From positions 1 through 64,000 of the forward strand of contig JAPUFC010000055.1 of assembly GCA_027492275.1 (NCBI GenBank): DNA of 64,000 bases. The letters are read 5' to 3'. The position numbers and the translations under genes were made by a program. The notes beneath the pieces are model-generated. The model had not been told where the DNA came from, made no database searches, and saw only the letters and a program-made list of their open reading frames with translations. This document shows, piece after piece, positions 36,619-45,115 of the stretch. This DNA is from Mesorhizobium sp. Lineage in GTDB: Bacteria > Pseudomonadota > Alphaproteobacteria > Rhizobiales > Rhizobiaceae. Every line of letters starts with the position of its first letter. Within the stretch, counting starts at the first letter, position 1.

Positions 36619-37497
36619 ATGCTCTACGACATCAAGCTCCTGATGCATTACGACTACGCGCTGCCGGTGGGTGGCGGCCGGCATCATCTGCGCGTGCTGC
36701 CGCTCAACCTGGACGGCGCGCAGCGCGTCGTCGCCTCGTCCCTGTCCGTGTCGCCCTCCCCGGCCGAGCGCTCTGACTTCACCGATTTCTTCGGCAATGC
36801 GGTGACGGCCGTGGCCTTCCGCGACGCCCACGATTCCTTCGAGACGCGCATGACCGCGCGCGTGTCGGTCTCGCGGCCCGAACCGGACTTCGACGTGTCG
36901 CCGCCGCTTACCGTTCTCGGCGGGGAGCTCGCCCGGACCTGGTCGCTGGATCGCGCCTCGCCGCACCACTTCACCGCGTCGAGCGACCACGCCTCGCTGG
37001 CGACCGACATCACCGCCTATGCGCGCGAAAGCCTCGCGCCGGCGCGTTCCGTCGCCGCCTTGGCCATGGATCTGTGCCTGCGCATCCATCGCGATTTCGA
37101 CTATGACGGCGACGCCACCACCGTGGCGACGACGGCCGGCGAGGCGTTTTCGCTGAAACGCGGCGTGTGCCAGGATTTCTCCCACGTGATGATCGCGGGG
37201 CTGCGCGGGCTCGGCGTACCGGCGGCTTATGTCAGCGGATTCCTGCGCACCATCCCGCCGCCCGGAAAGCCGAGGCTGGAAGGCGCGGACGCCATGCACG
37301 CCTGGGTCAGGGTCTGGTGTGGCCGGGAGGCCGGCTGGCAGGAGTTCGACCCGACAAACGGCATGCGGGCCGGCAGCGACCACATCACCGTCGGCCACGG
37401 CCGCGACTATTCGGACGTCGCGCCGATCGTCGGCGTGCTGAAGATCACCGGCGCCCAGGCCGGCGACCAGTCGGTGGATGTCGTCGCGCTCGAGTGA
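36619..37497 (+). CDS. Transglutaminase-like cysteine peptidase family protein
   Basis: A 292-residue protein with a bacterial transglutaminase N-terminal beta domain (about 1-95) and a transglutaminase-like core. The triad is complete: Cys184 (RGVCQDFSH), His227 (DAMHAWVRVW) and Asp244 (EFDPTNG). No signal peptide is seen, so it is probably cytoplasmic. It is the second transglutaminase of the cassette and follows the ATP-grasp/alpha-E gene by 4 nt, so the three proteins likely act on one substrate: one making amide or peptide bonds, the others cutting or rearranging them. The proteasome-like NTN hydrolase found with this set in some genomes is absent here. Confidence 0.9.
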   Translation: MLYDIKLLMHYDYALPVGGGRHHLRVLPLNLDGAQRVVASSLSVSPSPAERSDFTDFFGNAVTAVAFRDAHDSFETRMTARVSVSRPEPDFDVSPPLTVLGGELARTWSLDRASPHHFTASSDHASLATDITAYARESLAPARSVAALAMDLCLRIHRDFDYDGDATTVATTAGEAFSLKRGVCQDFSHVMIAGLRGLGVPAAYVSGFLRTIPPPGKPRLEGADAMHAWVRVWCGREAGWQEFDPTNGMRAGSDHITVGHGRDYSDVAPIVGVLKITGAQAGDQSVDVVALE

Positions 37498-37546
37498 ACG
37501 CGCCGCCGCGCCCGACCCGCCCCGGAAGGCCGGGCTTGGCGAACAT

Positions 37547-38905
37547 CTACCGTTGGGGCCGCATCAGGAGATCGCGCCGATGGGTTTTTTGCGGCGTTCG
37601 GTCTGCCGGGACGAGGTTGCTTCCATCATCGATCTCGATATCCCCGATTCGGGCCTGCACCTGTTTCTTTGGAAATGTGCCGGAATAGAACAGGATGGCG
37701 TTGAAAAAGACGAAGGGCACGAGCAGCGCGAAAGTCCGGAGCGGATAGTCCACGAGCGAATGCAACAGCAGGAAAAGCGTGCCCAGATAGGCCACCTTTC
37801 GAAACGCGTCGGCCCGCACCCGCCAGAACTGCACGTGCAGCAGCACAAGATACGCCGCAATGAGCAGCGCGGCCAAAATCCCTCCCTCGAAGACAAGCTG
37901 CACATACTCATTGTGCGCGTGGTTGACGAAATAGCGGAAGATATGCTCCGGCTTTTCGTAGATCGGGTAGGCCTGCTCGAAATTGCCGTATCCCGTCCCC
38001 GTCAGCCAGTTGTCCTTGATCCCGTCCCAGGTCGTCTCGATGAACTCCAGGCGAAGGCTGTTGGAGTTCGTCTTGTCCGCCTCGAAGCGCGTCCACGCGC
38101 CCATGCTGTAGATGCTGAGCGCCGCGAACAGGACGAGCAGCGCGCCGATGCCGAAACGGCTGCGCGACGACAGGAGCACGATCGACGCGACCATGATCCC
38201 GAAGCCGATGCCGATACCCGCGCGCGAGCCCGCGGCAAGCAGCATCAGCATGACCACCACCATCCCGCACGCCGCCACCTTCATGTTGCCGCGGATGACG
38301 CCGTAATAGACCAGGAACGGAATCGTCACGAAAAGCAGCGACGAGAAGTGGTTGATATTGGCGAAGAAACCGGCCGTGATCCGATATGGCAGCAGATCGT
38401 CGATCACCACCTGATCGGCGCTGGAGAACTGGATGGCGCCGGCGAGGATGTTGCAGAGCACGCCGACGAGAAAGAACGGCGCCAGGCCCACGACCTGATC
38501 GGACCGCAACCGGCTGACCGCCAGGAAGAACAGCGACAGCGACAGGAAGACCAGAAGGGAACGCAAGGTGTAGGAGAAGCCGAGCGTCATGAAGGCGATC
38601 GGGGACCCGGAGCGCTCCATGGCCTCCGTGACCGGCGGGTTGCGTGCCCAGACGAGCAGGCCGCTCGGCAACGGGACGAGCTGGAGGATCATGGCGGCGA
38701 GCGCGGCGGAGATCAGGACGGCCGCGGTTCCCGATACCGGCACCGCCCCCGGCTTGGCCAGAATGCGGCTGCATACCAATATGGTGACAGCCTCCAGAAT
38801 GAAATCCGTCATCAGGCCGGAGCGCGTTCCCCCACCTATGCACATGGCCAGGAAGATCACGATGCCGAGCAGATACTTGTCGGTTTCCCTGGCCGCCGCC
38901 GTCAC
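37547..38905 (-). CDS. O-antigen ligase/Wzy family membrane protein
   Basis: A 452-residue protein with about 10-12 membrane segments and a large periplasmic loop near the C-terminal third. The Wzy_C-type signature is visible as TGTGYGNFEQAYPIY followed by HAHNEYVQLVFEGG (about residues 320-370). The frame is open to 39016, but the natural start is GTG 38905, which forms a GTGA overlap with the stop of the upstream TPR gene. Such proteins either polymerise repeat units (Wzy) or attach finished glycan to an acceptor. Lying last in the phosphatase-export-kinase unit, it is more likely a polymerase. Confidence 0.85.
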   Translation of the reverse strand: MTAAARETDKYLLGIVIFLAMCIGGGTRSGLMTDFILEAVTILVCSRILAKPGAVPVSGTAAVLISAALAAMILQLVPLPSGLLVWARNPPVTEAMERSGSPIAFMTLGFSYTLRSLLVFLSLSLFFLAVSRLRSDQVVGLAPFFLVGVLCNILAGAIQFSSADQVVIDDLLPYRITAGFFANINHFSSLLFVTIPFLVYYGVIRGNMKVAACGMVVVMLMLLAAGSRAGIGIGFGIMVASIVLLSSRSRFGIGALLVLFAALSIYSMGAWTRFEADKTNSNSLRLEFIETTWDGIKDNWLTGTGYGNFEQAYPIYEKPEHIFRYFVNHAHNEYVQLVFEGGILAALLIAAYLVLLHVQFWRVRADAFRKVAYLGTLFLLLHSLVDYPLRTFALLVPFVFFNAILFYSGTFPKKQVQARIGDIEIDDGSNLVPADRTPQKTHRRDLLMRPQR

Positions 38906-40131
38906 GCGGAAACCTTTTCCAGCCGGACGGAGTGCATGACAACCTCTCCCTGGTAACGGAACCGCCAGCTTTCCGCGACCAGGTCCGTCAGCAGGCGGAG
39001 GTTCTGCACCTCGCAACCGGTATCGGGCACATTGAAACGCAGGCTGAATTCCTTCTTCTGATAGCTGCCCTCGACCAGTTCGAGCCGCCCGATCTGCTTG
39101 CCTCCGCCGCAGGAAATGCCCCAGAACAGCGACTTGGGGAGAGACAGCCCTGTCGCCGACGCTTCCACCAGCAACTCGTAGTCGCCGGGGGGCAGCAGCA
39201 ATATCTGGCTGAGGCCGGTGTTTTTGACCGGTGCGTTGAGGAAACGGACACGAGCCCCGCCCCCGTTTCCGTCATCCTCCCCGGAAAGCGTCTGAATCTC
39301 GACGCCTGACGTGCGGGGGTACTGCCAGTCGAAATAGCGCTGCAGCTTTATCGGCGCGAAGCCGGGATTGAAGATGTAGCCCGCATGCTTCTGATCCTCC
39401 GGCGAAAGCGTGAACAGGAAGAAGCGGTGAGCCAGCTCATACTGCCCCAGGCGCATCCGTGCCGCGATGACCGCGGATATCTCGGTCGGCTCGATGCTGA
39501 TGCCCGCCGCCCCGAGATCGCCCAGGAGCTCTTCCGCCACCGTCACGCCCTCCGCCTGCTGCGCCAGATAGCGGATAAGCCGGCCGCGCCATGGCGCGCC
39601 TTTCTGGAGAGCATCGAGCACGGCCTGGAAACCACGTTCGTCCTTCAACACGGGCAGGAAGAACGGGCCGAGGGCTTCGAACCTGTCCGGCCAGCGGCGC
39701 AGAAGCGTGTCGATGTCGACCATGGCCGAGGCTATATCGCCCCGCTGCAGCGACATGGCGATCAGGCGTTGGACCGCCAGTTGCTCCGTCTTCGACAGCG
39801 AGCGGGCCAGTTGGAAATCGCCGACAGCCTCCTCGACCTGCCCCCTGCGGGCGCGTATCTCGCCGAATATGCTGAAGAGGCGTGCGTCGACCGGATTGAA
39901 GACGAGCGCGGCGCGCACCTGCTCTTCCGCCGCTTTCAGGTCTTCGTCGGACGCGTCCTCGCGCAGTAGACCGGCGACGGCGCGGACCCTCTGGTCCGCG
40001 CTGAATGGATCGACATAGCTGGCGAGCAGCGGATCGGCCGTCTCAAGAACCCGCCCGAGCCCTTGAGAGATAATCATCGAAACGCTTGCCAAAGCGACCA
40101 GCCAGACGAGAAACGAAAGAGGGCTGCGCAT
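38902..40131 (-). CDS. Membrane-anchored TPR-like protein of the polysaccharide unit, function unknown
   Basis: About 409 residues from ATG 40131, which has AGGA 5 nt upstream. One N-terminal membrane segment (SFLVWLVALASVSMIIS) is followed by a periplasmic helical region with TPR-like repeats (about 60-270; AEEQVRAALVFNPVDARLFSI is typical). A C-terminal beta-rich domain has GDYELLVEASATG and WRFRYQGEVVMHSVRLEKV and resembles a carbohydrate-binding sandwich. The 5' end overlaps the end of the autokinase gene by 89 nt and the 3' end overlaps the ligase gene by 4 nt, so it is tightly built into the unit. I do not recognise a named family; a scaffold or chain-length helper for the Wzy protein is a guess. 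Confidence 0.75.
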   Translation of the reverse strand: MRSPLSFLVWLVALASVSMIISQGLGRVLETADPLLASYVDPFSADQRVRAVAGLLREDASDEDLKAAEEQVRAALVFNPVDARLFSIFGEIRARRGQVEEAVGDFQLARSLSKTEQLAVQRLIAMSLQRGDIASAMVDIDTLLRRWPDRFEALGPFFLPVLKDERGFQAVLDALQKGAPWRGRLIRYLAQQAEGVTVAEELLGDLGAAGISIEPTEISAVIAARMRLGQYELAHRFFLFTLSPEDQKHAGYIFNPGFAPIKLQRYFDWQYPRTSGVEIQTLSGEDDGNGGGARVRFLNAPVKNTGLSQILLLPPGDYELLVEASATGLSLPKSLFWGISCGGGKQIGRLELVEGSYQKKEFSLRFNVPDTGCEVQNLRLLTDLVAESWRFRYQGEVVMHSVRLEKVSA

Positions 40132-42415
40132 GCTTGTCCTGGTCGACCTTTCCCTGCGCATGGCTCTCCAGCCTCGGCGCGTCGTTACCGTAGCCATAGT
40201 ACTGATAGTTCATGTACTTGTAGGCGTAGTTGTAGTCGAACTTGTTCACCGCGAACTTCGACATCGCCACGCCGAGCACGTTGGCGCCAGCCGACCGCAG
40301 CCGCCGGAAGGCCGCCTTGGCTGACTTGCGCGTGACCTGGTTCGTTGACACCACCATGAGCGTGCCCTCGGCCAGACGGCTCAGGATCGGCGCATCGGAC
40401 AACCCCACGATCGGCGGCGCATCGATGATGATCATGTCGAAGCGCTTGCCGAGATTGCCGACGACCATCGCCATCCGCGGCGACGACAACAGATCGGCCG
40501 GGTTGGGCGGGATCGTGCCGGACGTCATCACCGAGACGTTGGGATATTTGCTCGGGCGCATGATGTTCGGCAGATCGTCCTTGCGCACGGTGTTGGTCAG
40601 CAGGTTGCTCAGACCGATCGTGTTGCTCATGCCGAACAGGCGATGCAGGTTCGGCTTGCGCAGATCGGCGTCGATGACCAGCACCTGGGCTCCAAGCGCG
40701 GCGAAATCCTGCGCCAGCTTGAAAGATGTCGTCGACTTGCCTTCCGAGGGCTCCGCGCTGGTGACGAGCAGCGTGCGCGGCGCGCCGTCCGTACCGGAGA
40801 ACTGCAGCGCCGTTCGCAGCGACCTGTGCGCTTCCGAGAAGCCGGACTTCTGGTCGGCGATGCTCTCGGCCAGCATCTTGTCTTCGACCAGCGGCAGAAT
40901 GCCGAGGACGGGCACACCGAGCTCTCCTTCCGCCTGCTCGGGGTTGGTGAAGGAATTGTTCAGCAGCTCGAGCATGTAGATGACGGCGGCGCACAGCGCC
41001 ATGAACAGCGTCAACGCCACGGCCAGGTTGATCAGCCTTCTGGGCGAGAACGGCTTTTCGGGCAGGGCCGCGAGGTCGACCACCGAGGCGTTCTGGGACT
41101 TGAGCTCCGAGCCGACGCCCACCTCGTTCAGCTTGGCGATCAGCGTATCGTACTGCGACCTGTTCGAATCCACCTCGCGCTTGAGGATGGTGTACTGGAT
41201 GTTCTTGTCATTGTAGGCGACCTGCTGGCTCTCCAGCTCAGCCAGCTTCGCCCGCAGATCGGCTTCCTTCTCGATCGTCTCCTGGTGCTTGAGCCGGATG
41301 GAGTCGGTGATCGCCATGACGCCGCCGTTGAGCTGCTTGCGCATCTCGCGTATCCGCGCCGCCAGCTGCTGCATCTCCGGGAAGCCGGGCTTGAACATGC
41401 CGAGCTTCTGCTGGTACTCGCCCTCGAGTTCCGTGGTCTTGGCCTGAAGCTCCTGGAGCGGCTTGCTGCTCAGGACCTGCTCCAGGCTCGCGCCGCGGCC
41501 GGCATCGATCTGCTGCACCAGCCGGCCGTAGTCGAGCCGTTCCTGGATCGCGGCCGAGAGGGCGGCATTGATCGTCTCGATGTTGGAGGTCACCAGCGAC
41601 TTCTCGGCGCCGGTGAAGGTGATGCCGGCCTCCTTGGCGTAGGCGACGAGTTCCTGTTCCGAGGCCTGCAACTTGGCCTTTGTCTGGATCACCTGCTCCT
41701 GGATGAACTGCCTCGCCAGGTCGGACGTCTCGCTGGTCTGGTCGATCCGCTGGTCGATGAAGCTCTGCGCGACCTGGTTGGCGATGTCACGGGCGTAGCT
41801 TGGCTTCTGGTCGCTGTAGGTGATGGACAGAAGGCTCGTGTTGGGAACGAGCTGAACGCCGAGGTTGAGCAGCAGACGCTCGATCGCCATGCGCTCGCGC
41901 TGCTCGGGCGTGTAGTCGGACAGCGCGGGCGTGCTGCGAACGCCGAAGGCGCGATAAAGAATGTTCGTCAGCGAGAAATCCGGGGTCGGAAACAGGAAGT
42001 CCGCCTTCTCGGTCAGGCCGAGTTGGAAGACGACGCGCTGCGCCAGGGCGCGGCTGAGAAGCTTTTCGCGCGCCGTCAGGAAGGCGCGCACGTCGCTGGC
42101 TTCCGAGACGACCTCGATGTCCTGGAACACCTTCGCCGACGGGACGAGCACCTCGAGCGTCGACGTGGCGCGGTACTTCGGCGTCATCATCATGGTGACG
42201 ATGATGCCGGCGACGAGGCCGGCCGCGAGCATCGTGACGATCAGCCAGCGATACTGAACCACGTAGTAGAGCAGTTTCAGCGGGTCGAAGCCGCGCTCCT
42301 CATCGAAGGCATCACGGGAATAGCCGTAGGCCGCCGGCGATTCATGGTAGAAGTCGGGAACGCCGCGCGGCCCCCCCGCGACAGCGACCTGATGTTGCCT
42401 GTTCCGGTCAAGCAT
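40043..42415 (-). CDS. Polysaccharide co-polymerase and tyrosine autokinase, Wzc/ExoP type
   Basis: A 790-residue inner-membrane protein. A Wzz domain starts near residue 40, with a first membrane segment (WLIVTMLAAGLVAGIIVTMMM, split by context) and a second near 460-480. Between them is a long periplasmic coiled coil (about 200-420). The cytoplasmic BY-kinase domain has Walker A SAEPSEGKSTT (about 548-558), Walker A' VLVIDADLRKP and Walker B MIIIDAPP. The C-terminal tail has a tyrosine cluster with eight Tyr in 17 residues (about 726-742), the usual autophosphorylation site. It controls chain length and export with the Wza-like protein whose gene lies 47 nt upstream. The PHP-type phosphatase of the same unit would reverse its phosphorylation. 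Confidence 0.93.
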   Translation of the reverse strand: MLDRNRQHQVAVAGGPRGVPDFYHESPAAYGYSRDAFDEERGFDPLKLLYYVVQYRWLIVTMLAAGLVAGIIVTMMMTPKYRATSTLEVLVPSAKVFQDIEVVSEASDVRAFLTAREKLLSRALAQRVVFQLGLTEKADFLFPTPDFSLTNILYRAFGVRSTPALSDYTPEQRERMAIERLLLNLGVQLVPNTSLLSITYSDQKPSYARDIANQVAQSFIDQRIDQTSETSDLARQFIQEQVIQTKAKLQASEQELVAYAKEAGITFTGAEKSLVTSNIETINAALSAAIQERLDYGRLVQQIDAGRGASLEQVLSSKPLQELQAKTTELEGEYQQKLGMFKPGFPEMQQLAARIREMRKQLNGGVMAITDSIRLKHQETIEKEADLRAKLAELESQQVAYNDKNIQYTILKREVDSNRSQYDTLIAKLNEVGVGSELKSQNASVVDLAALPEKPFSPRRLINLAVALTLFMALCAAVIYMLELLNNSFTNPEQAEGELGVPVLGILPLVEDKMLAESIADQKSGFSEAHRSLRTALQFSGTDGAPRTLLVTSAEPSEGKSTTSFKLAQDFAALGAQVLVIDADLRKPNLHRLFGMSNTIGLSNLLTNTVRKDDLPNIMRPSKYPNVSVMTSGTIPPNPADLLSSPRMAMVVGNLGKRFDMIIIDAPPIVGLSDAPILSRLAEGTLMVVSTNQVTRKSAKAAFRRLRSAGANVLGVAMSKFAVNKFDYNYAYKYMNYQYYGYGNDAPRLESHAQGKVDQDKHAQPSFVSRLAGRFGKRFDDYLSRARAGS

Positions 42416-42462
42416 CGGCGTTCATGCTCCTTCGCGGGCGTTGATCATCGTGCCGGCTGGAA

Positions 42463-43224
42463 TCATGGAATGATCGCAATCCGCGTCGCCGTGTTGGCGA
42501 CGCCGAGCGCTTCCTTGAGGTTCTGGAAAGCCACCTTGCTGGACGACGGGAAGACGACGACGACGTCGCCGCCATAGATGCGCGGGTTGGGCTTCTTGCC
42601 CTGCCGTATGGCCTTCACGTCATAATTGGCGACCAGCTTCTGGCGGTCGATATCGCGATAGACATAGACCTTGCTCTCGTCGGCCACGGGCCTGAAGCCA
42701 CCGGCCTGCGCCACGATGTCGAGCAGCGTGGTCGTGCTGGACACCGGAATGATGCCCGCCTTGTTGACCTCCCCGTCCACCGTCACCCGCTGGCCGGCCG
42801 ATTCCTTGATGAAAACCGTGACGTCCGGATTCTGCAGATATTTCGCGCCATAAGCGCTCTCGATCTCCTGCTCGAATTGCCGAACCGATTTGCCGGCGGC
42901 CTGGACCGTTCCGATGAGCGCGAGGGAGACGCGACCGTTGGCATCGATCTGCACCGTGCGGTCGAGATTGTCGACCTGGAAGAAGTCGAGCTCCAGGATA
43001 TCTCCCGCCGACAGCGGCTGCTCGTTGCCGTCGCTTCCGCCGCGCGGGGCGGGCAGCACGGGAACGACCTTCAGGGAGGAATCGCCGCCGCTTGCGCCGG
43101 TGGACGACAACTGCAGGGCATCGACAGCGGAACCCGACGAGCCGGACGTGCTGGAGCACGCCGAAAGCGCAAGCGCCGCGGCGGCAAGCACGGGCAAGCG
43201 ATACCTGGCGAGCGAAAACTTCAT
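42463..43224 (-). CDS. Outer-membrane polysaccharide export lipoprotein, Wza/ExoF type
   Basis: A 253-residue lipoprotein with the lipobox LSAC at Cys23. A polysaccharide export (Poly_export) domain follows (LSAGDILELDFFQVDNLDRTVQI) and then a SLBB domain with VTVDGEVNKAGIIPV. The frame is open to 43614, but that would overlap the phosphatase; ATG 43224 gives the signal peptide and an ATGA overlap with the upstream stop. It is shorter than E. coli Wza and lacks its C-terminal amphipathic helix, as in many rhizobial exporters, so another outer-membrane component may be needed. It works with the autokinase encoded just downstream. Confidence 0.92.
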   Translation of the reverse strand: MKFSLARYRLPVLAAAALALSACSSTSGSSGSAVDALQLSSTGASGGDSSLKVVPVLPAPRGGSDGNEQPLSAGDILELDFFQVDNLDRTVQIDANGRVSLALIGTVQAAGKSVRQFEQEIESAYGAKYLQNPDVTVFIKESAGQRVTVDGEVNKAGIIPVSSTTTLLDIVAQAGGFRPVADESKVYVYRDIDRQKLVANYDVKAIRQGKKPNPRIYGGDVVVVFPSSSKVAFQNLKEALGVANTATRIAIIP

Positions 43225-44036
43225 CTTGCGCCACCCTTGAGCAGACGTCCGAGCAGGCTCTTCTTCTCCGAAGGCGGCGCCGCAGTCTCGACCGATGGCG
43301 GGACGGACTGCCCCGCCGGAGCGATCAGGCTGTTCGACAGAATCGCGGCGGGCCGCTTCAACACCATGCGCTCCGCCTCCGCCGAACCGACCCGGCTTTC
43401 CAGTATGGAGCGCGCCCTGGACAGCAGCGGCCTCCTGGACTTCGTCCCGTGGCAATCGCTTGCGATGATGTCCACACGCCCCTCGTCGATGAGTTTCTCG
43501 GAATAATAGAGCGACGTCTTTCCGAAGTTGCCGGTGATGGAATCCGCCGTCAATTGTATCAGGCAACCCAACGCGTTCAAGTTTTCGATCACCCGATAGT
43601 GCGACTTGATCCACGTCAGCCGTTCGGGATGCGTCAGGATAGGCACAAAGCCGGCCTTTATGAGGCGAGCGGCAAGCTCTTCGATCTTCGGGGGCAGAAT
43701 ATGATGGGGCGGCTCGAACAGGAAATAGCGGCTGCCGTTGATCGACGGGACGGTCCCGGCGCGCAGCTTCTCAGGCAGATCGGGAGCAATGTGCACATCG
43801 GCGCCGCTGAACAGCCGCAGCTTGATGGAGGATGCGGCCAGCGCCGCCTCCAGCAACGACATGCGATCGACGATCGAGGCGCAATCGTTGTCGTACAACC
43901 CCGGCACGATATGCGGCGTGCACGCCATATGCGTGATGCCGTCGTCCACCGCCATCCTGGCCATTTCGAGGGACGTGGCCAGGGAGGGCGAACCGTCATC
44001 AAGGCCCGGCAGGATATGCGAATGAAGATCAATCAT
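43221..44036 (-). CDS. PHP-type tyrosine-protein phosphatase, CpsB/YwqE family
   Basis: A 271-residue metal-dependent PHP-domain phosphatase. The N-terminus has MIDLHSHILPGLDDG, supplying the first metal ligands. CTPHIVPGLY, FEPPHHILPP, LTHPERL and ASDCHG supply the rest. CpsB-type enzymes dephosphorylate the BY-kinase of capsule systems and are best known in Gram-positive bacteria; proteobacterial systems more often use a low-molecular-weight Wzb. The ATG at 44036 is preferred over the upstream open frame to 44084 because the family begins with MIDLHSH. It is first in the unit that continues through wza-, wzc- and wzy-like genes with 4-nt overlaps or short gaps. The C-terminal ~35 residues are a low-complexity tail. 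Confidence 0.9.
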   Translation of the reverse strand: MIDLHSHILPGLDDGSPSLATSLEMARMAVDDGITHMACTPHIVPGLYDNDCASIVDRMSLLEAALAASSIKLRLFSGADVHIAPDLPEKLRAGTVPSINGSRYFLFEPPHHILPPKIEELAARLIKAGFVPILTHPERLTWIKSHYRVIENLNALGCLIQLTADSITGNFGKTSLYYSEKLIDEGRVDIIASDCHGTKSRRPLLSRARSILESRVGSAEAERMVLKRPAAILSNSLIAPAGQSVPPSVETAAPPSEKKSLLGRLLKGGAR

Positions 44037-44114
44037 GCCGAACGCCAAGCGCCACCCGACCCGCACGAGCACCGTGACGGACACGTAACCGGCAACCCGA
44101 AAGCGCCTGCACCG

Positions 44115-44142
44115 ACAAGAACGCCCGCCATTCGGCGGGCGC
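44115..44142 (-). terminator. Intrinsic terminator after the small secreted protein gene
   Basis: A perfect 8-bp GC stem (44123-44130 with 44135-44142) with an ATTC loop lies 30 bp after the stop at 44172. On the minus strand it is followed by TTCTTGTC. It separates this gene from the phosphatase unit. Confidence 0.6.
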
Positions 44143-44171
44143 TCGGTCCGAAAGCGATTGGCGTGGGCCGG

Positions 44172-44747
44172 TCAGCAGCCCGACACGCAACCGTCGTCGT
44201 CATCCTTGTTCGCCTCGACGACGGCACCGGCGACCGCACCACCCGCGGCGCCGAGGAAAAGCGCCTCGGGAACACCGAAGCCACCGCCGAAGAAACCGCC
44301 GGCACGCGGCGCGCCGCCGACGCCCTGCTGCCCATACTCCGCCTGACGCGCAGGAAGAGCCTGATCGGCAACCGAAGCCGTCTTCTCCTGGCCGATTACG
44401 CGAACACAGAGCTGTTGCCCCTGCTTGACCACCGTGGCGCTGGCATTGGCGCCCATTTCGATGGCGCAGTTTCCGCCAATCGAAAGATTGGCCGACGACT
44501 TCGCACCGGTGACGACGCGGGTACCCAGGGTCAGAGGGGCGCCGCTTTCAGCACCGACGAAGCTCGCCTTCTGGGAAACGAGGACGCTGCCCGTTACGGA
44601 CGAAATCGAACCGAACGTCGCGCCGTCGGTCACGGAAACAGGGCAGGCACAAGAAGGAGCACCCTCCTCCGCCATGGCCGGTGCGATGGACACAGGAGCC
44701 AGCATCGCCAGCGCTCCTGCCAAGAGGTAATGGGCTCGGAACTTCAT
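44172..44747 (-). CDS. Small secreted FecR-like protein with glycine-zipper tail, function unknown
   Basis: A 191-residue protein with a clear signal peptide (cleavage after APAMA). The mature part contains a FecR-like beta segment (SISSVTGSVLVSQ, then LTLGTRVVTGAKSSANLSIG, then NCAIEMG, ATVVKQGQQLCVRV). After it comes a Gly/Ala-rich hydrophobic stretch (ALFLGAAGGAVAGAVVE) and a tail DDDDGCVSGC. Six cysteines suggest disulfides. ATG 44747 has AAGGCGG just upstream; the frame is open to 44792. It has its own terminator, so it is probably monocistronic, yet it sits between two polysaccharide units. I do not recognise a named family beyond the FecR-like resemblance. Confidence 0.65.
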   Translation of the reverse strand: MKFRAHYLLAGALAMLAPVSIAPAMAEEGAPSCACPVSVTDGATFGSISSVTGSVLVSQKASFVGAESGAPLTLGTRVVTGAKSSANLSIGGNCAIEMGANASATVVKQGQQLCVRVIGQEKTASVADQALPARQAEYGQQGVGGAPRAGGFFGGGFGVPEALFLGAAGGAVAGAVVEANKDDDDGCVSGC

Positions 44748-45075
44748 GCCGCCTTTTCTCCGAACGGTTGAACTCAGGGGCTTGTAACGCATTTTGGCCG
44801 CGAGACCAACCCTGAAACAGTTACTTTTTGCATGGAGGCGTCACGCTTTAAATCCGGGCGTAACAACCCTGCGTCGAATCCGATAGCCGACAAGTAGTCG
44901 GTCCGAGATCGGCCAAGAAAGATTAATCATTTATGACATGCACGAACTGAACAGCTCTCGACCGCGTTTCGAATTTCGAAGCAGCCGCTACTTCAGTCGA
45001 ATCTAATGTTGAGGAAATCGGGATATTGCCGCCGAAACAGACAAATACCGTTGTCTCAGTTTACGATAGCGCCTG
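44748..45075. other. Intergenic region, promoter side of the small secreted protein gene
   Basis: A 328-bp stretch without a supportable gene and visibly richer in A+T than its surroundings. It contains a tandem 7-bp repeat, TTTCGAATTTCGAA, at 44967-44980. This is presumably where transcription of the gene ending at 44172 starts; I see no confident -35/-10 pair. Confidence 0.5.
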
Positions 45076-45108
45076 AAAAAGTCATTCGGCGGGCAACAAG
45101 CCGCCGAA
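45076..45108 (-). terminator. Intrinsic terminator of the sugar-precursor operon
   Basis: A GC stem (45085-45094 with 45100-45108, one bulge) closes a short loop just after the stop at 45116. On the minus strand it is followed by TGACTTTTTC. It marks the end of the seven-gene unit that begins at 53871. Confidence 0.75.
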
Positions 45109-45115
45109 ATTCGGG

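Noticed and set aside
43225-43614. N-terminal extension of the Wza-like protein
   Set aside because: It lies inside the phosphatase gene; the ATG at 43224 gives a lipoprotein signal peptide and a coupled ATGA overlap.
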